The notes: a model not told the origin generated them from the letters alone. A stretch of 64,000 bases of DNA from SHVO01 sp041905795 (GCA_041905795.1 JAYRKL010000005.1:169066-233065); one strand, 5' to 3'; shown: positions 1 through 8,322, counted from the stretch's first letter. A program made the numbers and translations.

Positions 1-408
1 GTCACCAACGGCTTCTATGAATGGCGCGCGTCCGACAAGCAGCCCTTCGCCATCTCGGCGGTGGAGGGCGATCTCACGGTCGTCGCCGGCCTGTGGGACG
101 AATGGGTCAGCGCGGACGGCGAGGTGATCCCGTCCTGCACCATTCTCACCTGTGCCGCCAATGAACTGATTGCACCGCTGCACGGCCGCATGCCGGTGAT
201 CCTGGCGGACTCCGACTGGCCCGCCTGGCTGGGCGAGGTTCCCGCAACCGAAGCCGAACTGCTGGCGCTGCTGCGTCCGTTCCCCGGCGGCAAGATGAAG
301 CTGTGGCCGGTGGACAAACGGGTCGGCGATGTGCGCAATGATGACCCGGGCCTCGTCCGGGAGGCGCCCATCCCGCCGGCGAAGCCGGTGCAGAGCGAAC
401 TGTTTTGA
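1..408 (+). CDS. SOS response-associated peptidase (SRAP/YedK/HMCES family), C-terminal part
   Basis: The reading frame is open from the left edge to the TGA at 406-408, so the N-terminus, including the catalytic Cys2 expected in this family, lies outside the window. Visible family signatures are NGFYEW near the edge and PLHGRMPVIL about 60 residues later, which carries the conserved histidine of SRAP proteins. Known members crosslink to abasic sites in single-stranded DNA and protect them during replication. The C-terminal tail (from about KPVQSELF back to the VDKRVGDVRNDDP stretch) is the usual SRAP ending. A ribosome-binding site for the next gene overlaps its stop. The family assignment is firm, but start and length cannot be judged. 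Confidence 0.9.
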   Translation, partial: VTNGFYEWRASDKQPFAISAVEGDLTVVAGLWDEWVSADGEVIPSCTILTCAANELIAPLHGRMPVILADSDWPAWLGEVPATEAELLALLRPFPGGKMKLWPVDKRVGDVRNDDPGLVREAPIPPAKPVQSELF

Positions 409-421
409 GGAGATCGTCCCC

Positions 422-676
422 GTGCAGCTGTTCATCGAGGTCGCCGGCTGGTCCGGGGCGGTGATCATTCTCCTGGCCTACGGCCTGCTCTCGGCGGACA
501 GGCTCTCCAGCCGGTCCAGCGCCTACCAATGGCTGAACATCGTCGGCGCGGCCGGCTTCGTGATCAACAGCGGCGCGAAGGGCGCATATCCCTCGGCGGT
601 GCTCAACCTGATCTGGATCGCCATCGGCGTGTTCGCGGTCATCCGCAACCGCGCGGCGGAGGGCGCCACGCGGTGA
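422..676 (+). CDS. Small integral membrane protein, CBU_0592-like
   Basis: An 84-residue protein starting at GTG 422, chosen because GAGGAG overlaps the preceding stop codon at a good distance. The frame is also open upstream to 329, but that part overlaps the SRAP gene out of frame and is not protein-like. Two or three hydrophobic segments are visible: FIEVAGWSGAVIILLAYGLL, then WLNIVGAAGFVIN, then AVLNLIWIAIGVFAVI. The pattern resembles the small CBU_0592-type membrane proteins of unknown function. It is probably cotranscribed with the SRAP gene and the next small membrane gene. Confidence 0.72.
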   Translation: MQLFIEVAGWSGAVIILLAYGLLSADRLSSRSSAYQWLNIVGAAGFVINSGAKGAYPSAVLNLIWIAIGVFAVIRNRAAEGATR

Positions 677-686
677 TCGGCCTGCC

Positions 687-745
687 ATGAGTACGTTGGC
701 ATGAGTTCCTTGGATATGAGTTCCCTGGCCATGAGTTCCCTGGAC
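687..745 (+). repeat. Tandem 15-bp repeat carrying ATG start codons
   Basis: Four consecutive units begin ATGAGT(A/T)C. The first (687-700) is 14 bp, and the next three (701-715, 716-730, 731-745) are 15 bp and nearly identical (ATGAGTTCC-(C/T)TGG-x). The three full units each encode MSSL(D/A), and the short first unit puts its ATG in a different frame that stops at the second ATG. Confidence 0.85.
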
Positions 746-955
746 GCCTTCGGCCTGTTCGCGGTCGCCTTCTGCCTGTTGTGCTACACCCTGGAGCCCA
801 AGAGCCATTGGTACATCCTGGGTTTCACCCTGGGCTGTATCCTGGGATCGATCTACGGTTTCCTGCAGGGCGCCTGGCCGTTCGGCCTGGTGGAAGCGGT
901 GTGGACGGTGATCGCCTTCCGCCGCTGGCTGGCGGCCCGCAAGGCGCCGGCTTAA
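701..955 (+). CDS. Small hydrophobic protein with repeated start codons
   Basis: An 84-residue frame whose N-terminus is MSSLD-MSSLA-MSSLD, so three in-phase ATG codons (701, 716 and 731) could be the start. The body has membrane segments (FGLFAVAFCLLCYTL, WYILGFTLGCILGSIYGFL and GLVEAVWTVIAFRRW). No strong Shine-Dalgarno precedes any of the three. A five-codon minicistron starting at ATG 687 ends in ATGA exactly on the 701 start, which suggests coupling. A terminator follows directly. Function is unknown; it could be a companion of the upstream CBU_0592-like protein. Confidence 0.65.
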   Translation: MSSLDMSSLAMSSLDAFGLFAVAFCLLCYTLEPKSHWYILGFTLGCILGSIYGFLQGAWPFGLVEAVWTVIAFRRWLAARKAPA

Positions 956-956
956 A

Positions 957-991
957 ACAAAAAGGCCGGAGCTTGGCTCCGGCCTTTTCCA
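957..991 (+). terminator. Rho-independent terminator
   Basis: Inverted repeat GGCCGGAGC-TTG-GCTCCGGCC flanked by A-rich and T-rich runs, immediately after the stop of the small membrane gene. It can act in both directions, also serving the minus-strand 34-aa gene. Confidence 0.8.
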
Positions 992-1009
992 ATCTCGGTA
1001 TCCAACCGG

Positions 1010-1114
1010 CTAGCGGTTGGTGCGCTCGGACCGGGCGCGGCGGCGGCGCTGCTTGGCGCGGGCTTTCGCCTTGCGCTTGTTGCCGCGGGACTTCTGGGAA
1101 GCGGTCTTGGCCAT
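1010..1114 (-). CDS. Highly basic 34-residue peptide
   Basis: A short frame on the minus strand beginning MAKTASQKSRGNKRKAKAR and ending RARSERTNR. About half of its residues are Lys or Arg and it has no hydrophobic core, so it should bind RNA or DNA. The ATG at 1114 was chosen because the upstream extension to 1216 is not protein-like. It ends just before the terminator at 957-991. The sequence is not one of the classic small ribosomal proteins I can recognise (THX, SRA, bL36). Such conserved basic micro-proteins are easily missed in annotation. Real translation is likely from composition but unproven. Confidence 0.55.
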   Translation of the reverse strand: MAKTASQKSRGNKRKAKARAKQRRRRARSERTNR

Positions 1115-1170
1115 GGGATTTCTCGTCATTGATGGAAAGTGCGGCCGGACAATACCCTGGGGATAACCCA

Positions 1171-1210
1171 AAAAGAAAGGGCTGTTGAGAAAATTCCCAA
1201 CAGCCCTCCT
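1171..1210 (-). terminator. Rho-independent terminator of the creatininase-family gene
   Basis: Stem AGGGCTGTTG (1178-1187) pairs with CAACAGCCCT (1198-1207); on the minus strand it is followed by a T-rich tract. Confidence 0.8.
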
Positions 1211-1231
1211 TTTCAAGCCTTTAGGGCGGTT

Positions 1232-2155
1232 TTACATGCCCTTCGCGGCGATCGCCTTCTTGATCTCGGCGACCGCGTTCTGGGTGCGGAACGCGATGAT
1301 TTCCTTGGCCAGCTTCTCGTTCTTGGCCTTGTCGGCGATCGAGACGCCGTTGATGGAGGCCTTGCCCGCGGCCACACGCTCTTTCCAGCGCACCGACTCA
1401 GGGTCCGTGTTGTACATGTTGAGCGTGATGATGATGTCGTCATGCATGCCTTCGTCGGCTTCGGGTCCCTTGATGTCGCCCTTGGCTTCGAAGTGCTTCT
1501 TGATCTCTTCGTAGTTGTAGTACTTGCCGATATGAGCAACGACGGTCGAGCCCTTCCATTCGGCGTTCAGCTTCTGGGCCACGGCCTGCTGGCCTTTCTG
1601 GTTGCCGCCGCTGTCGCCGATGAAGATGATGTTCTGGAAGCCGCCGATCTTGAAGCTGGTGGCGATTTCAGTGAGCAGCGCCTCGAAGGTGGCCTCGGAC
1701 AGGCTGATGGTGCCGTTGGTGGTCATGTGGCCGGTGGGCGGATTGAAGCCGCCTTCCGGCACGAACGGCACGATCGGGGCGCACAGCGCGTCGCCCAGGG
1801 CCTTGGCGATGGCTTCGCAGTTGGAGCGCATGACGTAGACGTGCTTGCCGAGCGCCAGCCACGGGCCGTTGGGCTCCATGCCGGCGGTGGAGACGATGAT
1901 GGTCTTCTTGCCGGCCTTCTGGGCGTCGCGCACGTCCATCCAGGTCATCTCTTCCAGCCACACGGTGCTGACCTTGGGCAGGGGGTTGGCCGCGTCTTTG
2001 CAGTTATAGGCGTTCTTGGCGCAATCGCCGCCGCCCATGGAGCGCGGGTCCTGCGCCGGGCGCGCCGGCCCCTCGGCGGCGATGACGGCGCCAAGAGAAA
2101 CGGAAGCGATCGCGGCAACCCCGAAGGCCGCGGCGAGCAGTGCTGATTTTTTCAT
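1232..2155 (-). CDS. Secreted creatininase-family amidohydrolase
   Basis: 307 residues from ATG 2155, preceded by the ribosome-binding site GGGAGGGA. The N-terminus MKKSALLAAAFGVAAIASVS is a signal peptide, so the protein is periplasmic or secreted, unlike cytosolic creatinine amidohydrolase. The fold is recognisable from STAGMEPNGPWLALGKHVYV, which replaces the E-x-H-G-P-H-L-P metal-site motif with the EPNGP variant, and from GDSGGNQKG matching the GNGGN loop. EADEGMHDD near residue 240 could supply further ligands. It is the last gene of module A and is cut off by a terminator. Family members cleave cyclic or peptide amides (creatinine, formamides, mycofactocin precursor); the substrate here is unknown. 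Confidence 0.85.
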   Translation of the reverse strand: MKKSALLAAAFGVAAIASVSLGAVIAAEGPARPAQDPRSMGGGDCAKNAYNCKDAANPLPKVSTVWLEEMTWMDVRDAQKAGKKTIIVSTAGMEPNGPWLALGKHVYVMRSNCEAIAKALGDALCAPIVPFVPEGGFNPPTGHMTTNGTISLSEATFEALLTEIATSFKIGGFQNIIFIGDSGGNQKGQQAVAQKLNAEWKGSTVVAHIGKYYNYEEIKKHFEAKGDIKGPEADEGMHDDIIITLNMYNTDPESVRWKERVAAGKASINGVSIADKAKNEKLAKEIIAFRTQNAVAEIKKAIAAKGM

Positions 2156-2295
2156 GGATAGTCCCTCCCCTGTTGAAGACCAGGCCGAGGTGCGTCCCAG
2201 CCGGCCGGGGAAGTATGAACCGGGAGCCGGAAGGCAATCAATCACGCTTTCGTCGGGCTTGCGTGTCCCGCGCAAACAACTGGCCCAAAACAGAA

Positions 2296-2325
2296 AAAGG
2301 AGAGGGGATTTCTCCCCTCTCCTTT
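2296..2325 (-). terminator. Hairpin terminator between the secreted-unknown and creatininase genes
   Basis: Near-perfect inverted repeat AAAGGAGAGGGGA (2296-2308) and TCCCCTCTCCTTT (2313-2325), lying 24 bp after the stop at 2349. It may let only part of the transcripts reach the creatininase gene. Confidence 0.72.
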
Positions 2326-2348
2326 CCGTGGTTGTTTTCGCCGGGGTC

Positions 2349-3470
2349 TTACCGGGCGATGTCGGCGGTCTTCGCCGGCTGATCCTTCTGCGGCGCCTTG
2401 CCGGGCGCGTCGTTGGACGCGACGGCGGCGTCGGGGTGCAGGATGAAGGCCTGCGAGAAGCGCACTTCCCAGGCACCCGAAATCGCCGTGTTGTGGCCGT
2501 CCTTATCGGGATAGGCGTCGGCGTTCTTGCGCAGGCTGCGGTATTCGGACGCCATCGGTTCCATGCCGTAGCTGCGGTGATGGGTCGACCAGTTCTGGCC
2601 CAGCGAGTTGTAGAAGCGCTCGATGTCGATGTAGCCCGCCATCAGGCCCGAGGCGCCTTCTTCCGAGAGCTTCAGGCGGACGCGCCAGTCGTGCACGTAT
2701 TCCATCGGCACGCCGCGCGCCTGGGATTCAGGATAGGTCACGTCCGCCGGGGTCGTGGTCAGCACGCCGTCGACGATCTTGCCCTTCAGCTTGTAGATGA
2801 ACTCTTTGCCCCAGCGCATGTCGACGCGCTGGGTGCCGCCGGAGGTATAAGCGCCGGTGGCGTCGATGGTGAGCGCATCCTTGCCGCGATAGAGCGTGAC
2901 GGTCACGTCGGGGTCGTTGGCGAGGCTGTCGACGTCGGTGACTTCCAGCAGGAAGCGGTTGTAGTTGAACTTCTGCATGTATTCTTCGACGAAGTGCCGG
3001 TAGGAGCCGTCCGGGCCGCGGTAGCTGGCGACGCATCCAAGCACGCGATAGAGCTGGTTATCGATGCCCTTCTCGCCGTCGGGACCGGTGAAGTCCTTGG
3101 CGCCGACCTTGCCGTCGAGGTTGAGGCCCAGCGCGGTGTTGCCCGAGACTTCATGGAACACGAGCTTCGCGGACTCGGGTTCGGTGGTCGGATTCCAGAT
3201 CTGGCCTTCGCGCTCCAGCTGGGTTTCCACGAAGGTGCGCTTGGTGCCGTCCTCGGGATACAGCGTCTTGAACTGTTCGCGCGGGCCGTCGTTGATGCCG
3301 TTCGGGCATTCCGCCTTGCCGTCGGCGCTCTGCCAGGTGGCGAAATTCTTGTTGGTCATGACGAAACCGATGGTGCGGTTCTTGAGCGCACCCTGTTCAG
3401 CGGAGGCAGAGGCGGCGCCGAACACAACACCCGCCGCCGCGATGAGCAAAGCCGACTTGTAGGTTTTCAT
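2349..3470 (-). CDS. Secreted protein of unknown family, module A copy
   Basis: 373 residues with a clean signal peptide ending ASASA. The ATG at 3470 is preferred over the one at 3476 because AGGA lies eight bases before 3470 but only two before 3476. I recognise no Pfam family. Its paralogue lies at 47867-48961; both share CPxGxNxGPREQFKxLYP, LNLDGKVGxxDFTxxDGEKGIDN followed by LYRxxGC, the LYRGKD stretch and WSTHHxSYG. These look like a beta-rich domain with a possible metal- or ligand-binding DGEKGIDN loop and a WSTHH segment. In both modules it follows the lipoprotein_15 repeat gene, so a shared envelope role is inferred. Confidence 0.85.
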   Translation of the reverse strand: MKTYKSALLIAAAGVVFGAASASAEQGALKNRTIGFVMTNKNFATWQSADGKAECPNGINDGPREQFKTLYPEDGTKRTFVETQLEREGQIWNPTTEPESAKLVFHEVSGNTALGLNLDGKVGAKDFTGPDGEKGIDNQLYRVLGCVASYRGPDGSYRHFVEEYMQKFNYNRFLLEVTDVDSLANDPDVTVTLYRGKDALTIDATGAYTSGGTQRVDMRWGKEFIYKLKGKIVDGVLTTTPADVTYPESQARGVPMEYVHDWRVRLKLSEEGASGLMAGYIDIERFYNSLGQNWSTHHRSYGMEPMASEYRSLRKNADAYPDKDGHNTAISGAWEVRFSQAFILHPDAAVASNDAPGKAPQKDQPAKTADIAR

Positions 3471-3510
3471 TTCCATTGTCCTTTTTTCTGCCTGATCGGT
3501 CCGCCGGTCT

Positions 3511-4878
3511 TCAACCGGACTGCCGGCCGAAATCGTCACGCATCCAAAACGCCTTGTAGCCGTTACGGGCGCCGTTGAACTCGCCGTAGGTGTCGCACTC
3601 GATGTCGCCCGGCTTCTTGTCCTTGCCGCAATGATAGACCGGACGGCCGCGGTAGGCCCACACATAGAGGGCGCCCGCGTCCCCGGCCTTGGCGTATTTG
3701 CCGGTCTTGGGGTCGATGTAGACCGCGCTCCAGGTGTTGCCCACGGGCTGGGCGTCCTTAGCGGCGATCACATAAGGGAAGTTCTTGAGGCACAGGTCCG
3801 CGAGCCCACGGCCGCAGATGGCCAGGCGGTAGGCCTGGGGCGCGCCGGGGTGGTTGCAGGACAGCTGGTCCACGGCGTCGTCGTTGCAGTTGTAGTAGTA
3901 GACCGTGCGGCCGTCCTCGTTGCCCAGCACCTGGCCGGTGCGGTTGTCGTTCACATGCCAGCCCTTGGGCGCCGCCGGCGCCAGCTGGGTATAGACATTG
4001 TGCCAGCCGGGCACGTCGCCGCCCTGCACGCTGTAGGTCTTGTCGTCGGACAGGTGGGTGTAGACCGGCTTGCCGCGGAACACCCACTGCTTGGTGCCGG
4101 GCGAGATCTGGATGATGGTCCACTCGCCCTGGGGCTGCACGCTTTCGGGCGCCAGCACCGGCTGCCATTCGCGCTGGCAGGCGGCGTCGCACATCGACTT
4201 GGCGGCGGTGTCCTTGTCCCAGGTGTAGAGCGAGCGGCCGGTGTCGGCGGTGGCGATCAGGCGGCCGGTGGACATGGTGCGAACCCTGAACTGCGCCGGC
4301 AGGTTGGGCGTGGGGCCCGCGGGCTGGCGCACCGCGCCGTCCTCGGAGGTCTGTTCCTTGCGGGTGCCGCCGCGCACGTCGCCGATGCGCTGATCGAGGA
4401 CCGAGGTGTAGAGGGCGTAGCTGTCATACGCCCACTGCTTCTTGCCGTCGGTGCGGGTGATGACGGTCCACTTGCCCACCGGCTTGGCGTCGTCCGCCGC
4501 CAGCACCGCCGGCCACACGTCGGCGCAGGACGGGCGGGTGGCGACTTCCGGAAGCTCGAGGCCGCCGGGATACGGGCTCATGAGGCCGGCGTTCACCGTC
4601 ATCTTGGTGTTGTCGCAGGACGACTTGTTCTTCTGGTCGCCGGAATCGCCGTTACGCAAGCTGGTGATCGGCCAGTAGTAGAGCGTCTTGCCGTTGGCGT
4701 CGGCGAACACCGTGCCTTCGAGATCGACGTTCACCACCTGGAACCCCGGCGGCATCGGGTCCTTCACCCAATCCTCGAGCAGCACGCCCTTGCCGGGCTT
4801 CACCTGGGCTTGCGCGATCGCGGCGGCGCCCAAGAGGGCCACCGCGCAGACGCCCGCGACTTTCCAAACCTGTCTCAT
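3511..4878 (-). CDS. Secreted three-repeat lipoprotein_15 (COG4315-like) protein, module A
   Basis: 455 residues from ATG 4878 (GGGAGAAG upstream), with signal peptide MRQVWKVAGVCAVALLGAAA. It carries three diverged copies of the 'secreted repeat of unknown function' (PF03640 type), around residues 45-160, 190-300 and 310-450. Each has the Y-x-(W/Y)-x-x-D core (LYYWPITS, LYTWDKDTAAKSMCDAAC, VYYYNCNDD), a cysteine pair, a W-P-x-L segment and a KQW(A/V)(Y/F) strand. The third repeat has lost the canonical DKD triplet. The family is exported and has been linked to electron transfer and redox contexts, but biochemistry is lacking. It lies downstream of DUF1552 and upstream of the secreted unknown, as in module B. 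Confidence 0.85.
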   Translation of the reverse strand: MRQVWKVAGVCAVALLGAAAIAQAQVKPGKGVLLEDWVKDPMPPGFQVVNVDLEGTVFADANGKTLYYWPITSLRNGDSGDQKNKSSCDNTKMTVNAGLMSPYPGGLELPEVATRPSCADVWPAVLAADDAKPVGKWTVITRTDGKKQWAYDSYALYTSVLDQRIGDVRGGTRKEQTSEDGAVRQPAGPTPNLPAQFRVRTMSTGRLIATADTGRSLYTWDKDTAAKSMCDAACQREWQPVLAPESVQPQGEWTIIQISPGTKQWVFRGKPVYTHLSDDKTYSVQGGDVPGWHNVYTQLAPAAPKGWHVNDNRTGQVLGNEDGRTVYYYNCNDDAVDQLSCNHPGAPQAYRLAICGRGLADLCLKNFPYVIAAKDAQPVGNTWSAVYIDPKTGKYAKAGDAGALYVWAYRGRPVYHCGKDKKPGDIECDTYGEFNGARNGYKAFWMRDDFGRQSG

Positions 4879-4909
4879 TGCTTCTCCCTCGAACACTTTA
4901 TCTTCTGTC

Positions 4910-4954
4910 GCGTGCCCGGATGGAAAACCGGTCGGCGCTTTTCCCCGGACACGC
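4910..4954. repeat. Rhizobiales-type palindromic (REP-like) element, copy A
   Basis: Imperfect palindrome: GCGTGCCCGGATGGAAAA on the left arm, TTTTCCCCGGACACGC on the right. It sits in the 83-bp gap between the DUF1552 and lipoprotein_15 genes. It matches copy B at 48993-49035 in sequence design. Confidence 0.7.
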
Positions 4955-4961
4955 GGCGCGA

Positions 4962-6296
4962 TCAGACCAGCATCTCGCTGATTTCCTTGCTGGCCTGGTT
5001 GCTCTTGGTGCCCCAGGAATTGATGTCGAGGCCCATGGCCTTCATCGAGGTGTAGGACAGACGGGTCAGCTGGCCGCCCTTGCCGTCGATGTGCAGGCCG
5101 GTCTTGACCTTGCCGCCGGCCCTGCCGGCCGTGAACGCGGGCATTTCCTCCAGCGAGTGGACGCGCGCGTTGCTGACGTCGGTGTTGGCCTGGATCAGGA
5201 CGTTGTCGATCAGGAGGCCGTCGCCTTCCTTCACCTTGGCGAAGGCGCCGATGAAGTACGCCAGGCTCTCGAACGAGCGGCGCACATACCACGAGGCGTT
5301 CGGCTGGTAGCCCAGCTTCTCGTCGCGCGGCTCTTCGTGGGTGCAGGTGTGGTGCGGCTTGTCGTAGCCGGGCTTGGTGGTGTTCGACGAGGCGTTGGAG
5401 AACGCCATGTTGAAGACGCGGGTCTGGTCGCAGGCCACGGCCATGACCAGGAGGTCGGTCATCATGTTGTGACGCGCCTGGACGAGTTCGGCCGAATTGC
5501 CGAGCCTGGCGTCTTCCTTGTAGCCCTTGCCGGGATGGCAGGCCGCCAGCGGCTCGGGCTTGGTGAGCTGCTGGTCGAACTGCTGCTCGAGGTGGCGCAG
5601 GCCAGTGAAGTACTGTTCGAGGCGCACCTTGTCCTCTGCCCCGACCTTCTTGTTCAATTCCTTGATCTGGTCGGAGACCGCCGACAGCGCGCTCTTGCGC
5701 ACCATGACCTTGGGGCTCGGCGTGAACGTCGGCGCGTTGGGGTCCTGGAAGTCCGGTCCGAACAGGCGGGTGTAGAAGTTGAGCGGCGAGGCTTCCGACG
5801 GGTTCGGGGTGGTGGCGTTCTCGTAAGACACCACCGAGCGCACGTCGCCGGTGGCGGTGGCGGTCAGGCTCTTGAAGCGGGTGGTGCGGCCGATCTGGTT
5901 GGCGATGGTCACGTCCATGGACTCGCCCGGGGCCTGGTTGTTCAGGACCGGCGAGGCGCCGACGCGGGCCACGACCCAGCCGGTGTAATGGCAGAAGAAG
6001 GCGCCGTCACGATAGGCAATCAGGTTGGTGAAGACGTTGAAGTGCTTCTTCACGTCCTTCAGCGCTTCCATTTCTTCGGTGATTTCCCAGTTCGGACCGG
6101 TCTGCTTGGGCACGAAGATCGACTTGCTCATGCCCAGACCCCAGAACCAGGTGCCGAACCGCACCGGCAGCGGCTTGCCGTCGGCCAGCGCGTTGCCGTT
6201 GCCGTTCAGGAACACGTTCAGGAGGGGAAGCCCGACGGTGACGGCGCCACCGTTGAGCAGGCCACGGAGCACGCGGCGACGGTTGAGTTCGAACAT
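4962..6296 (-). CDS. DUF1552 (HXXSHH-family) Tat-exported protein, module A
   Basis: 444 residues. ATG 6296 is favoured over ATG 6305, because GGGAG abuts 6305 but is nine bases before 6296. The N-terminus NRRRVLRGLLNGGAVTVGLP is a twin-arginine signal. The DUF1552 fold is shown by FGTWFWGLGM, the YENA segment, MVRKSALSAV, a LRHLEQQFD helix, MMTDLLVMAVACDQTRVFN, and KPHHTCTHEEP, a His-rich motif in the position of the family's HXXSHH signature. These proteins nearly always pair with DUF1592/1588/1585 proteins, as here. The C-terminus ends with an SWGTKSNQASKEISEMLV helix. Tat export suggests folding with a cofactor or metal before export. Function is unknown. Confidence 0.9.
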   Translation of the reverse strand: MFELNRRRVLRGLLNGGAVTVGLPLLNVFLNGNGNALADGKPLPVRFGTWFWGLGMSKSIFVPKQTGPNWEITEEMEALKDVKKHFNVFTNLIAYRDGAFFCHYTGWVVARVGASPVLNNQAPGESMDVTIANQIGRTTRFKSLTATATGDVRSVVSYENATTPNPSEASPLNFYTRLFGPDFQDPNAPTFTPSPKVMVRKSALSAVSDQIKELNKKVGAEDKVRLEQYFTGLRHLEQQFDQQLTKPEPLAACHPGKGYKEDARLGNSAELVQARHNMMTDLLVMAVACDQTRVFNMAFSNASSNTTKPGYDKPHHTCTHEEPRDEKLGYQPNASWYVRRSFESLAYFIGAFAKVKEGDGLLIDNVLIQANTDVSNARVHSLEEMPAFTAGRAGGKVKTGLHIDGKGGQLTRLSYTSMKAMGLDINSWGTKSNQASKEISEMLV

Positions 6297-6310
6297 GGCG
6301 TTCATCTCCC

Positions 6311-8026
6311 TTATTTCGAGACAGTTGCAGCGGCACCGGCATCGGCGGTCTTGGCGGCCGGCGGCGGCGTGACGAGCGAGAAAGCGTTCGACAGCGCGAT
6401 GGCGCGCAGCAGCTCGGGCAGCTTGTACCCGGCTTCGGCGAACCGCGCGTTGAAGTAGTCGAGCGTGGCCTTGTTGTCGGTCGATCCCGGGCCGCCGGAA
6501 CCGTAGGCATAGGCGCGGCGCACGACGCACTGCGGCAGGGCCGGATGGTCGTGCAGCACCTGGCCAAGTCCGGCCACGTCCTTGAACTGCTTGCCGTCGA
6601 GCACACCCGACGCGTCGATGGTCTGGCCGCGCTCGGCGTCGCGGTAGCGGCCGATGCCGTCGAAGTTCTCGAGCGCGAGCCCCATGGGATCCATGATCTT
6701 GTGGCATCCCGCACAGGCCGGATTCTTCTGGTGGAAGTTCAGGCGCTCGCGCGCGGTCTTGAAGGGCGAGTTGGGGTTTTCCACCGCCGAGAAATCGACG
6801 TTCGGCGGCGGCGGCGGCACCGGCTGGCACAGCAGCAGCTCGCGCAGCGCCTTCCCGCGCAGCGTCGGCGAGGTGCGGACCGGATGCGAATGCACCGTCA
6901 GGAAGCTCACCTGCGTGAGGATGCCGGCGCGCGGCACGTCGGCCGGGAACTCGTATTCCTGCCAGCCCGGAGACGCGGGCAATCCATAAAGCTGCGCCAC
7001 GCCCGGCGAGATGAAGGTGCTGTGGGTGGTGAACAGGTCGCGATAGTCGGCCTTCTTCACGACCAGATGATTGACCACGGTGCGCAGGGTCTCCTCGCGA
7101 GCGTCCGCGGCCATCTGGCCGGTGAACTTGGGATACACCGCGGAATCCTTGGCCAGCGTGCTGAAGTCGTCGAAGCCGAACATGTCGTCGAAGAAGGCAC
7201 GCACGCCGGTCTCCAGGCGCTTGCTGGCCAGCATGGTGGCGACGATCTTGGCGCGGCCCTTGGGGGTCTGGATGTCGCCGGTCTCGGCGGCTTTCAGCAC
7301 TTCATCGTCGGGCGCCGCATTCCACAGGAACAGCGACAGGCGGGTGGCCAGCGAGAAGGCGTCCAGGCGTTCGCGGCCCGGGTGCGCCGGATCCGGTTCC
7401 GAATCCTCGGTGATGAAGATCGCGTTGGGGCTGACCAGCAGCGCCTCGAGCGCCACACCCAGGCCGGCGTAGAAGTCGTTCAGGCGGTCGGCGGCCTTGT
7501 TGGCTTCGGCGGTCAACGCCGAGACTTCGTCCTGGCGCATCGGCCGGCGGTACAGCAGGCGGCCCTTTTCCTTGATGAATGCGCCGGCGCAGGCGGCGTC
7601 GGATTTCTTCGGGTCGGCCGGCTTGCACTTGATCAGGAAGTTGCGGTGCGCCGGGTCCACCACCATGTTCGACACCACCACGGCGGCCTTCTGGTACAGC
7701 TCGAGCGAGGTGTTGGTGATGCCGGCCCGGCTCGATCCCAGCGCGAGCAGGCCGTCGGTGCGCTGCGCCGGCGGGAAGTGCGGCTCGGGGCGGACGTCGG
7801 GGCCGAACACATAGCCGATGGTGTTGAGGTACTGGGCCTCGGTCAGGATCCGCAGGCGCTTGGCGGTGCCGGTATCGCCGGGCTCCTGCACGGCCGAGGC
7901 TTTTGCCGCCGAGGCCTGGGCGACCGGCTTGGCGCCATTGCCGGATGGGCCTGAACAGGCGGTGATGGCGGTCGCCGCCAAAAGCGCCATGGCCGGAGAA
8001 AACACATGTCTTGCAAACGAACGCAC
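6311..8026 (-). CDS. DUF1592/DUF1588/DUF1585 cytochrome c-like lipoprotein, module A
   Basis: 571 residues starting at GTG 8026 with GAGGAGGGA eight bases upstream. The longer frame to 8086 lacks a ribosome site and would bury the signal peptide. A lipobox (ATAITACS) follows a hydrophobic stretch, so it is a lipoprotein. Domains in order are an N-terminal DUF1587-like part (RILTEAQYLNTIGYVFG), DUF1595/1592 (LLYRRPMRQDEVSALT, LDAFSLATRLSLFLWNAAPDD), DUF1588 (RAGILTQVSFLTVHSHPVRT, CAGCHKIMDPMGLALENFD) and DUF1585 at the end. CAGCH near residue 445 is a c-type heme site. This architecture is typical of Planctomycetes, Acidobacteria and some Proteobacteria and its substrate is unknown. It is 15 nt from DUF1552. 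Confidence 0.9.
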   Translation of the reverse strand: MRSFARHVFSPAMALLAATAITACSGPSGNGAKPVAQASAAKASAVQEPGDTGTAKRLRILTEAQYLNTIGYVFGPDVRPEPHFPPAQRTDGLLALGSSRAGITNTSLELYQKAAVVVSNMVVDPAHRNFLIKCKPADPKKSDAACAGAFIKEKGRLLYRRPMRQDEVSALTAEANKAADRLNDFYAGLGVALEALLVSPNAIFITEDSEPDPAHPGRERLDAFSLATRLSLFLWNAAPDDEVLKAAETGDIQTPKGRAKIVATMLASKRLETGVRAFFDDMFGFDDFSTLAKDSAVYPKFTGQMAADAREETLRTVVNHLVVKKADYRDLFTTHSTFISPGVAQLYGLPASPGWQEYEFPADVPRAGILTQVSFLTVHSHPVRTSPTLRGKALRELLLCQPVPPPPPNVDFSAVENPNSPFKTARERLNFHQKNPACAGCHKIMDPMGLALENFDGIGRYRDAERGQTIDASGVLDGKQFKDVAGLGQVLHDHPALPQCVVRRAYAYGSGGPGSTDNKATLDYFNARFAEAGYKLPELLRAIALSNAFSLVTPPPAAKTADAGAAATVSK

Positions 8027-8289
8027 TAGGGTAGTCCCTCCTCGATCATGCGGTAGGACGGCGCCAGCCCCCACAGCGCCCCACACCTGGCTGTCCAGCC
8101 ATTTACTAATTTTATAGTAGCTTAAAATCAGAAGCTTTCACCATCGGCTTTATAGTTGTTCCAGGAAAGTGCGGCCTTGATCACGATCATTTGCAGGATC
8201 GAAAAACCGCGCCTGCCGCCTGCGCCGAGGCTCAGACAAGGAGAGAGATTGCCGCAGTCCGGCAACCTCTGTCACACGCTCGATGATGT
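8027..8289. other. Intergenic region upstream of the DUF1592 gene
   Basis: About 260 bases with no convincing coding frame between the DUF1592 start and the TBDR terminator. An AT-rich patch (about 8100-8130, ATTTACTAATTTTATAGTAGC) is the best place for a minus-strand promoter. No operator could be assigned. Confidence 0.5.
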
Positions 8290-8322
8290 CTAAAAAAATA
8301 TTATACGGCAAAGCCTTGCCGC
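8290..8322 (-). terminator. Rho-independent terminator after the first TBDR
   Basis: On the minus strand CGGCAA-GGCT-TTGCCG is followed by TATAATATTTTTTT (T tract near 8292-8298). It separates the TBDR transcript from the DUF1592 operon. Confidence 0.75.

Noticed and set aside
146..808. A 220-codon minus-strand frame across the SRAP and small membrane genes.
   Set aside because: It has shadow composition (Arg/Gly/His-rich), crosses three plus-strand genes and has no ribosome site.
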